Positions 6,159-11,003 of a DNA stretch of 11,003 nucleotides are shown piece by piece; the stretch's first letter is position 1, and the number at the start of each line of letters is the position of its first letter. The stretch comes from CAZJBP01 sp964544115. GTDB lineage: Bacteria; Verrucomicrobiota; Kiritimatiellia; UBA8416; JADHWI01. A program made the position numbers and the translations under genes. Where the stretch lies: contig CAZJBP010000125.1 in the NCBI GenBank assembly GCA_964544115.1, forward strand, positions 1-11,003, read 5' to 3'. The notes below the pieces were generated by a model that ran no database searches, was not told where the DNA came from, and was given only the letters and a program-made list of their open reading frames with translations.

Positions 6159-6174
6159 GTGTTCACTTTGTTCG
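6159..6174 (+). promoter_or_regulatory. Candidate operator repeat upstream of the pseudopilin operon
   Basis: GTGTTC (6159-6164), ACTT, TGTTCG (6169-6174): the same two half-sites at the same 4-nt spacing as at 3069-3084. The following bases to 6185 also partly match the first site (19 of 27 identical over the full length), but that part overlaps a -24-like box, so only the first 16 nt are claimed. It lies about 27 nt before the GG of the downstream -24/-12 candidate, closer than a typical enhancer. Confidence 0.5.
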
Positions 6175-6177
6175 CCG

Positions 6178-6193
6178 GGGCACACTCTTCGCA
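6178..6193 (+). promoter_or_regulatory. Sigma-54-like promoter candidate, upstream copy
   Basis: GGGCACA (6178-6184), N4, then TCGCA (6189-6193). GG (6179-6180) and GC (6191-6192) are exactly 12 nt apart; nine of twelve informative bases match. It overlaps the end of the operator-like region. It competes with the candidate at 6201 and only one of the two need be used. Confidence 0.4.
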
Positions 6194-6200
6194 GCAGGCA

Positions 6201-6216
6201 TGGCGACACTCTTGCC
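6201..6216 (+). promoter_or_regulatory. Sigma-54-like promoter candidate, downstream copy
   Basis: TGGCGAC (6201-6207), N4, then TTGCC (6212-6216). GG (6202-6203) and GC (6214-6215) are 12 nt apart; the TGGC and TTGC cores are perfect while the middle ACG is not. The predicted start near 6227 gives a 77-nt leader to ATG 6304. The 172-nt gap between pilT and the pilin genes has no better sigma-70 candidate that I could see. Confidence 0.5.
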
Positions 6217-6287
6217 GGCTAACCCGCGACAGGCGCGCTCCCGCGCGGTGCCCGCCGCATGGCATGGTTCGTGCGACTGTCCCCTGC

Positions 6288-6294
6288 GGGAGGT
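6288..6294 (+). promoter_or_regulatory. Ribosome binding site fixing the start at 6304
   Basis: GGGAGGT lies 9 nt before ATG 6304. It selects this start over the in-frame ATG at 6259, and the choice gives a prepilin leader of normal length and charge. Confidence 0.75.
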
Positions 6295-6303
6295 ACTACG
6301 ACA

Positions 6304-6741
6304 ATGAGATACACACACGGTCCAAAGCGCTCGGGCGGTCGCAGGGGTGCCGGTTTGGTGGAGGCGATGATTGGTCTGGCGATTATGGCGACATCGATGG
6401 CCGGGACCTGCCGCGTGGTGCTCCAGGCCAAGCAAGTCAGCGACATGGCGCGTAGCCACTACACGGCCGCGGCCATCGCGAAGAACCGCATCGAGCGCAT
6501 CCTCACCACATCGTTCGGCACGGCGGACCTGTATGCCGAGAGTAACGTGCGCGTAAACACCAGCGGCACGGCCGATGCAATGGGGGCGTATCGTCGCAGC
6601 ACGACCATTCGAGCCGTAGGGGCGGGCATGAAGGAAGTGCTCGTCTCCGTCAAGATCCAGAACCGCATCACCCTGGCGTTCGGCAGTGAAGAAGAAAAGG
6701 TGAGCTCCCTGACGGCGGACTTCCAACAACCTCCAACGTGA
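6304..6741 (+). CDS. GspI/PilV-like minor pseudopilin
   Basis: A 145-residue prepilin-like protein. The leader MRYTHGPKRSGGRRG is basic and ends at a Gly15; processing there would give a mature start AGLVEAMIGLAIM with the invariant Glu at mature position 5. Position +1 is Ala instead of the usual Phe. The hydrophobic helix continues into a polar stretch (LQAKQVSDMARSHYTAAAIAKNRIERIL) typical of the amphipathic pilin helix. The short globular part has an RVNTSGTADAMGAYRRSTTI strand region and a basic, beta-rich C-terminus. Small size and first position before a larger GspJ-like gene match the GspH-I-J-K order of minor pseudopilins, which prime fibre assembly at the inner membrane. It overlaps the next gene by one base. 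The GspI/PilV label comes from N-terminus and gene order, not from a search. Confidence 0.85.
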   Translation: MRYTHGPKRSGGRRGAGLVEAMIGLAIMATSMAGTCRVVLQAKQVSDMARSHYTAAAIAKNRIERILTTSFGTADLYAESNVRVNTSGTADAMGAYRRSTTIRAVGAGMKEVLVSVKIQNRITLAFGSEEEKVSSLTADFQQPPT

Positions 6742-8807
6742 TGAAAACAACGTACCATAGCCAAGGCTTCACCCTGATCGAGATGTGCGTGTCCGTGGCC
6801 GTGATCGTGGTGACGGCAACGCTGGCCTTGACCGGGTTGATCCATGTCCTGCGAGCCGCGAAGTTCAACGACATTCAGAACGAACTCGATGTGGACGTGC
6901 AGATGGCCATGGAGAAACTCAAATACAATGCCCGTCTCTCCACGTTGGAGAAGATGTTCTTCTACCCGGCGGGCGGCGGCCCCTATAAGGCGGTCAGCCT
7001 CCCGCTCGCACGGGATGACGACGGCGACGGCGCCGTTGACAAGGACGCGACCGGCCACATCGTCTGGGACAAGACCATCATCTATCACGTGTGGTCGGGA
7101 AGTCCGGAACAACTCCGTATGACGGTCTTCGACCCGCGCGACAACACGCTGACGGACGTCCAGCGGCAGGCGCAGCTCAATAGCGTGGTGCAGATCGGCA
7201 ACGGGAGCCAGACGTATAACGCCGCGAATTCCCGCACGGTTGTCGTTTTCCAGAACCTGTTCTCCTGGAGCATCACGCCGCGCGGCGCGATCTATGACGG
7301 CTACGCATCGACGGAACAGCGCGCCATCGGCGTCGCGCTGGGGTCGTGCGTTCTGGCGCCGGGGCCGCACATCTTCAAGTTCGCGGTCACCGGGAAGAAC
7401 GCGGCCAGCAGCGGCTACGGCGTTGCCATCGATACGCTCGCCGCATCGCCCAGCGGCAGCATTCGCGAGGGCGAAGCGCAGTTGCCGGTGGCGTCGCAGT
7501 CCGGCGCTCTGGCCGTTTGCGAGTACATGCCGGCGGGTTCGTGGAGCGGCAACGCGCGGCTGAACTTCCCCGCCGTCGGCGCGGGCAACACCTTCAGCCT
7601 CTCTCTGGAGAACGATGCGTGGGAGGATACGAACTTTGACCGCTCCGGCGACACGCACGAGAGAACGTTACTGGTCTTCGACAAGACCCTCTCGCCGTAC
7701 GAATTTGTGGTGAAGCCAGTCGGCCTGACCACGAATTGGTCGGCGAAGGACCAGACCGGCGATGCCACGGGAGCGGCCGGCGCAGCGGACGCACTCAAGG
7801 GCTGCGCCGTGCGCGTGCTGCTGAGGGGCGAGGAAATGCCAGGCGGCAGCTGGCTCACCGCAGACGGAGCTCGCAGCAAGGTGCTCTTCCGTTCGGGCGC
7901 GTCCGGGGCCCTGGCTATCCAGCACGCCTATATCGGCGAGTGTGCGAGCCGGACCACCAACACGCCGGACGTCGTGCCGGGCACGCAGGTCGAACTCCAA
8001 TTCGCGGGCGCCTCTGGAGTGACCGTGCCGGCCGGCGGCAGCGTCTGGTCGGACTTGGCCAGTCTGCCGATCTCGGCGAAAAAGAGCTATATCGTGTCCT
8101 ACCTCGTGTCGGGGTCCATAAACGGCGGCAGTGCGTGGCAGTGGACCGATTCGATTCCGTCCTCGCACGGAAGTTCGTATGTCATTCCCCAGGCGCAGGG
8201 GCCGACGCGCGCTGACTTGCTGGCTGCGACCTGGAGTTCGCGTGCCGGGGTCGTCAATACGAACCACGTGCTGGCCGTCCAGCATCTGTTTTGCACCTAC
8301 CCGACGAACGGCGTCTACACCTCCGCCATCCAGGATACGGGCATGGAGTACCCCAGCTACACCGAGATCAACTGGGATGCCGCCGTCCCCAGCGGGACCG
8401 ACATTCAACTCAAGGTTCGCACGGGCGATGCGGCGGATATGTCGGATGCGCCGCAGTGGAGCGCGGTCCCGCCCGTGCCGATGCTCGGCGTGATCGCTCC
8501 CGGCCACGGTCGCTATGTCCAGTACCAAAGCCTGCTACTTCCCGATGCCAGTTTCTTCCTGGCCCCGAAACTCAAAGCCGTGCGCGTGAAATGGCGTGGC
8601 CCGGAACGCATGGTGGATGTGTCGGGGGTATTCGGGAAGGGGCCCAACCGCGGGACCGTGGAGGTGACCGTGGACGGCAGACCGCTGGTGACGGGATTGC
8701 GCGCGGAACTGAGCATCTTCAAGAGCTATCGGTCGTACGGCGGCAAACAGCGGTGCGTCACATCGTCGTTGGTTTCCGAAGTGAGCCCGCGCAACACAGG
8801 GTTGTAA
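6741..8807 (+). CDS. Very large GspJ-like pseudopilin with beta-sandwich-like body
   Basis: A 688-residue protein with a type III prepilin signal: leader MKTTYHSQG, then mature FTLIEMCVSVAVIVVTATLA with Glu5. The position after a GspI-like gene and the ALTGLIHVLRAAKFND helix suggest GspJ/PilW type, but those are usually about 200-350 residues. Beyond residue 80 there is an acidic loop RDDDGDGAVDKD (91-102) resembling a calcium-binding DxDxDG loop. Two Gly/Ser-rich beta regions follow (about 195-300 and 315-460). The second contains VVPGTQVELQFAG and VTVPAGGSVWSD, and I am reminded of beta-sandwich jelly-roll modules. Last comes a module of about 535-625 ending GRYVQYQSLLLPDASFF then LKAVRVKW, a pattern seen in repeated extracellular beta domains. 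It is probably exposed at a fibre tip, by inference. ATG 6741 overlaps the preceding stop (TGATG); GTG 6738 is possible but less likely. Confidence 0.82.
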   Translation: MKTTYHSQGFTLIEMCVSVAVIVVTATLALTGLIHVLRAAKFNDIQNELDVDVQMAMEKLKYNARLSTLEKMFFYPAGGGPYKAVSLPLARDDDGDGAVDKDATGHIVWDKTIIYHVWSGSPEQLRMTVFDPRDNTLTDVQRQAQLNSVVQIGNGSQTYNAANSRTVVVFQNLFSWSITPRGAIYDGYASTEQRAIGVALGSCVLAPGPHIFKFAVTGKNAASSGYGVAIDTLAASPSGSIREGEAQLPVASQSGALAVCEYMPAGSWSGNARLNFPAVGAGNTFSLSLENDAWEDTNFDRSGDTHERTLLVFDKTLSPYEFVVKPVGLTTNWSAKDQTGDATGAAGAADALKGCAVRVLLRGEEMPGGSWLTADGARSKVLFRSGASGALAIQHAYIGECASRTTNTPDVVPGTQVELQFAGASGVTVPAGGSVWSDLASLPISAKKSYIVSYLVSGSINGGSAWQWTDSIPSSHGSSYVIPQAQGPTRADLLAATWSSRAGVVNTNHVLAVQHLFCTYPTNGVYTSAIQDTGMEYPSYTEINWDAAVPSGTDIQLKVRTGDAADMSDAPQWSAVPPVPMLGVIAPGHGRYVQYQSLLLPDASFFLAPKLKAVRVKWRGPERMVDVSGVFGKGPNRGTVEVTVDGRPLVTGLRAELSIFKSYRSYGGKQRCVTSSLVSEVSPRNTGL

Positions 8808-8813
8808 CACAAG

Positions 8814-8830
8814 GGCGCCTTGACGGCGCC
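8814..8830 (+). other. GC-rich hairpin touching the ribosome binding site of the GspK-like gene
   Basis: GGCGCC (8814-8819), loop TTGAC, GGCGCC (8825-8830): a 6-bp all-GC stem directly followed by GGGAGGGG (8831-8838), which serves ATG 8843. No T-run follows, so termination is unlikely. It could tune translation or protect an mRNA end; this is inference. Confidence 0.4.
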
Positions 8831-8842
8831 GGGAGGGGTGAG

Positions 8843-9982
8843 ATGAGAACGCAACACATTCGGGCCATCGCGCGCAGCGGATCGGCCATGACCATCGCCG
8901 TGCTTCTGACGACGGCCACCGCTGGGTTGCTGGTCGCCACGCTTTCGTCCGGCCTGCAGCGGTCGTTCGCGGCGCGTAAGCTGACCGACCGTCTGAGGGC
9001 TCAGGCCATTGCCGAGGCCGGAGCGTGCCACGGCTACAACCTGCTGGCCGCGGACTTCACCCAGCGGACCAACAGCACCCACTTTCTTTCTCAAGACTAT
9101 GGGGGCGGCCACTACCAAGTCAAAGCCATCGCTGTGGGCAAGGACCAGGCGGTCATCGACAGCACCGGCACCTACCGCGACCTGGTGGAGAGGGTCATTC
9201 TCGACACGCGGCTTCACCAAACGACAAGGGAGGGCCCGGGGGAGACGCCGTACCTCTACGCGATCATCTCGGATCATCTGATCACGTGGACCGGGTGCGG
9301 TGTGTTCGAAGGCGGCGCCATGGTTCATGCCAACGGGCAGTTCCAGCAATCGGGATCCGGCGTATTGAACGCGAATGGGTCATCCACCATGGGGGTCGAC
9401 CTGAAAGGCGCCTCCGGCAGCATCGACGGCAACGTCGACGCGCCGATCATCTCGGGGAAGACCGCCAAGATCACCGGAACCCAGACCATCAGGGCGGTGA
9501 CGCGAATCCCCATCCCCCAGATTGACCTGGCCCCCTATTACGAGCGGGCGCTGAAGAACCATGAAGTCTACAGCGGCAACCAGCACATCACGGTCAAGCA
9601 GCCGGTTGGCGGCGTCATGTGGGTGGATGGGAATCTAAAGATCTCGGGGCAAGTCGACCTCACAGGCTGTTTCATCGCCACCGGCAGCATTGACATCAGT
9701 GGCAATGGCGTGCACCAGAAAGTCGACGAGCTCCCCGCCTTCATCAGCCGCGACAGTTCCATTTCGCTCAGCGGAGACGTCGCCGTCCGCGGGTTGATCT
9801 ACGCCCGCATCGGCGACATCAACTTCACAGGCGGGGGCAACGTTACCGGTTCCATCATCTGCGGGGGCAACTTCAAGAAGGCCGGCAGTTCCACGGTCAT
9901 CTGCTACCAGAGGTCCGTTCCCAGGCCCCCGGATGCGCCGATCACCGACGGCGTGTTGTGTGTCTCCGCGTGGCAGAGGTAG
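8843..9982 (+). CDS. GspK/PilX-like minor pilin with beta-solenoid-like body
   Basis: A 379-residue protein. The N-terminus MRTQHIRAIARSGSAMTIAVL continues into a single membrane helix to about residue 35. A prepilin-type cut after Gly13 would leave SAMTI, with no Glu at mature position 5, as in GspK and PilX families. The helix is followed by the amphipathic LTDRLRAQAIAEAGACHGYNLL. From about residue 145 the sequence is Gly-rich with short alternating strands (GVMWVDGNLKISGQVDLTG, GSIDISGNG, SISLSGDVAVRGLIYARIGD, GNVTGSIICGGNFKKAG). This is the look of the polymer-forming or bactofilin-like beta-solenoid domains attached to PilX-like proteins. GspK-type subunits cap the pseudopilus tip, so tip display is a fair inference. 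Start 8843 is supported by GGAGG 6 nt upstream; the open frame before it overlaps the GspJ-like gene and is not coding. It lies 35 nt after that gene and 48 nt before the GspG-like gene. Confidence 0.83.
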   Translation: MRTQHIRAIARSGSAMTIAVLLTTATAGLLVATLSSGLQRSFAARKLTDRLRAQAIAEAGACHGYNLLAADFTQRTNSTHFLSQDYGGGHYQVKAIAVGKDQAVIDSTGTYRDLVERVILDTRLHQTTREGPGETPYLYAIISDHLITWTGCGVFEGGAMVHANGQFQQSGSGVLNANGSSTMGVDLKGASGSIDGNVDAPIISGKTAKITGTQTIRAVTRIPIPQIDLAPYYERALKNHEVYSGNQHITVKQPVGGVMWVDGNLKISGQVDLTGCFIATGSIDISGNGVHQKVDELPAFISRDSSISLSGDVAVRGLIYARIGDINFTGGGNVTGSIICGGNFKKAGSSTVICYQRSVPRPPDAPITDGVLCVSAWQR

Positions 9983-10018
9983 GAGACATCCTAAGAGTGG
10001 AAGAATGGATGACCCGAC

Positions 10019-10023
10019 AGGAG
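10019..10023 (+). promoter_or_regulatory. Ribosome binding site choosing 10031 over 10025
   Basis: AGGAG ends 7 nt before ATG 10031 but only 1 nt before the in-frame ATG 10025, which is too close for initiation. The start at 10031 is therefore preferred. Confidence 0.7.
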
Positions 10024-10030
10024 AATGGAT

Positions 10031-10561
10031 ATGTCGCCTAGCGATACCATGCGGAGAGATGGCCGGCCCGCCGCCGCTGAGCATCCCGGCCCATCACGGC
10101 GCCTGAGACGTGCGGGGTTCACGGCGCTGGAGATGATGGCCGTTCTCGGCGTCATCGGCGTGATCTTGGCCATCGCCGTTCCGACGGTCACGAAAGCGAG
10201 ACAGGAGACGAGGAAGACGTCGGCCAAGGCCCAGCTGGAAATCCTCTCCTCGGCCGTACTCCAACTGGCGTGGGATACCGGAAAGTGGCCGGGCGGCATC
10301 AACCGCGCCGTGCAGCAGAGTGCTGAGTTGTGGGATCTCAACACCTTGGCGTCAGGACTTCAATCCTTAGACACCCGATTCCAGAACTGGCAGGGCCCGT
10401 ACTGCGACAAAGTTCCTCTTGACCCATGGGGCATGCCATACTTCTTCGATCCGGACTACCGCGTCAGGGGCGTCGACCGCGTCGTCCTCGGGTCCTTCGG
10501 CCCCAACAAGGTCGGGCGCAACGCGTACGACTCCGATGACATCTACGTCATCGTCAAGTGA
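10031..10561 (+). CDS. GspG-like major pseudopilin / type IV pilin
   Basis: A 176-residue prepilin. The leader is long (29 residues, basic, ending RRLRRAG). Cleavage gives FTALEMMAVLGVIGVILAIA with Phe1 and Glu5, followed by VPTVTKARQETRKTSAKAQL. The globular part has the GspG hallmarks: a helix ending LAWDTGKWPGGINR, the loop GPYCDKVPLDPWGMPYFF, and a C-terminal segment SFGPNKVGRNAYDSDDIYVIVK. That segment corresponds to the calcium-binding S-x-G-x-DG...DI region of GspG, although the acidic residue after the Gly is replaced (GPNK). It would form the main shaft of the fibre. Leader length is unusual: GspG leaders are commonly 5-10 residues. ATG 10049 (MRRDGRPAA) would shorten it to 23. It is the last gene of the pseudopilin operon and converges with the response regulator gene at 10618. 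A major subunit placed last, after the minor ones, differs from the usual GspG-first order. Confidence 0.92.
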   Translation: MSPSDTMRRDGRPAAAEHPGPSRRLRRAGFTALEMMAVLGVIGVILAIAVPTVTKARQETRKTSAKAQLEILSSAVLQLAWDTGKWPGGINRAVQQSAELWDLNTLASGLQSLDTRFQNWQGPYCDKVPLDPWGMPYFFDPDYRVRGVDRVVLGSFGPNKVGRNAYDSDDIYVIVK

Positions 10562-10584
10562 CCGGCGCTTCCAACCGGCGCTTC
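10561..10584. repeat. Tandem direct repeat, two copies, 13-nt period
   Basis: ACCGGCGCTTC occurs at 10561-10571 and again at 10574-10584, beginning at the last base of the GspG-like stop codon. It is short, and its function is unknown. Confidence 0.6.
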
Positions 10585-10612
10585 GTTCCAGCCGCCCCGC
10601 CTCGAAGGCGCC
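10577..10612. terminator. Imperfect hairpin between convergent genes, possible bidirectional terminator
   Basis: GGCGCTTCG (10577-10585) pairs with CGAAGGCGCC (10603-10612) over 9 bp with one bulged G and a 17-nt loop. It fills the 56-nt gap between the convergent GspG-like gene and response regulator gene. There is no T-tract on either strand, so a classic intrinsic terminator is not shown; the call rests mainly on position. Confidence 0.3.
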
Positions 10613-10617
10613 TGGCG

Positions 10618-10989
10618 TCACTCGCCCAGAAGCTCGGCAACTCGGCGGCACAACTCCTCCGGCTCCACCGGCTTGGCAAGGTAGACGTCACGGGTGAGGC
10701 GTTGCTTGCCCCGCGTTTGTTCCCCCCTGGTAATCAAGGACGTCAGGAACAGGACCGGGAGGTTCTGTGTCGCCGGATGGCTGCGAAGCGCGCAGGCGAC
10801 CTCGCCGCCTTCCATCCCCGGCATCATGACATCCAGAATCGCCATATCCGGCTTGAACGTCGCCGCGGCCGCCACGGCGCGCTGGCCGCTGTCTTCGGTC
10901 ATCACTTCGTACTCTCCTGTGGCTTCGAGAATCTTGCGAGTCGTATCCAGAAGCCGTACGTCATCGTCCACAATCAGGATTCTCTTCAT
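10618..10989 (-). CDS. Single-domain (CheY-like) response regulator
   Basis: A 123-residue stand-alone receiver domain with no output domain. It has the acidic pocket IVDDD (6-10), phospho-acceptor Asp53 in AILDVMMPGMEGG, switch Thr83 in VLFLTS, and Lys106 in YLAKPV. It ends a few residues after the last helix (RRVAELLGE). A GGAGG (plus-strand 10997-11001) lies 7 nt before the ATG. The segment between Thr83 and Lys106 is rich in Arg and Thr (ITRGEQTRGKQRLTRD), slightly longer and more basic than usual, which may form the partner-binding face. Proteins of this kind act as phosphorylation-dependent binders or relays. Its kinase could be the one at 3256 or lie beyond the right edge; it is convergent with the pseudopilin operon and not in it. 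Confidence 0.94.
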   Translation of the reverse strand: MKRILIVDDDVRLLDTTRKILEATGEYEVMTEDSGQRAVAAAATFKPDMAILDVMMPGMEGGEVACALRSHPATQNLPVLFLTSLITRGEQTRGKQRLTRDVYLAKPVEPEELCRRVAELLGE

Positions 10990-11003
10990 GTGCGTTCCTC
11001 CAG

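Noticed and set aside
6459..7658. 399-codon minus-strand open frame
   Set aside because: Antisense to the two pseudopilin genes with strong prepilin signals and start sites; no domain recognised on the minus strand.
8291..8842. Upstream extension of the GspK-like frame
   Set aside because: It overlaps the GspJ-like coding sequence in another frame; GGAGG at 8832-8836 sets the start at 8843.
1..11003. CRISPR array, transposon ends or restriction/defence genes
   Set aside because: No regularly spaced repeats, no transposase, and no defence-type gene was seen; apart from the recombinase relic the window is signalling and pilus genes plus nspC.

Overview
This is a high-GC, gene-dense bacterial window (GC content judged by eye, not computed). 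Most genes have strong GGAGG-type ribosome binding sites. Two features hint at the PVC superphylum (Verrucomicrobiota, Lentisphaerota, Kiritimatiellota, Planctomycetota): a PilT carrying the 'LLATNANP...LRR...LDTLGAAYA...LY-x-x-GR' type of TPR tail, and a large family of prepilin-like proteins. That placement is inference from memory of protein style, not a search.

Layout. Positions 1-588 (minus) hold the N-terminal half of carboxynorspermidine decarboxylase (nspC), cut by the window edge. Divergent from it is a small secreted proline-tailed protein of unknown function (712-1128, plus). A complete tRNA-Glu(CTC) follows at 1226-1300. Directly against its CCA end lies a decayed C-terminal piece of a serine recombinase (minus strand, about 1302-1529), which looks like an integration scar. 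The rest of the window is a type IV pilus / pseudopilin regulon: a sigma-54 enhancer-binding response regulator (1653-3068), a sensor-less histidine kinase (3256-4032), a REC-domain response regulator (4051-4620), a PilT-type ATPase fused to a TPR tail (4629-6131), and four prepilin-like proteins: GspI/PilV-like (6304-6741), a 688-residue GspJ-like protein (6741-8807), a GspK/PilX-like protein with a beta-solenoid-like body (8843-9982), and a GspG-like major pseudopilin (10031-10561). A convergent single-domain response regulator (10618-10989, minus) closes the window.

How the parts fit. The regulator gene carries the GAFTGA sigma-54 contact motif. A near-consensus -24/-12 promoter lies just downstream of it, at 3181-3197, ahead of the kinase-RR-pilT operon. 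One or two weaker -24/-12 candidates lie at 6178-6216, ahead of the pseudopilin operon. Upstream of both promoters is the same bipartite repeat, GTGTTC-N4-TGTTCG, at 3069-3084 and 6159-6174. The simplest reading is a self-contained PilR-like regulon: the local enhancer-binding protein reads one operator and switches on both the signalling/retraction operon and the pilin operon. No secretin, PilB, PilC, PilMNO or prepilin peptidase gene is visible here, so assembly machinery must come from elsewhere.
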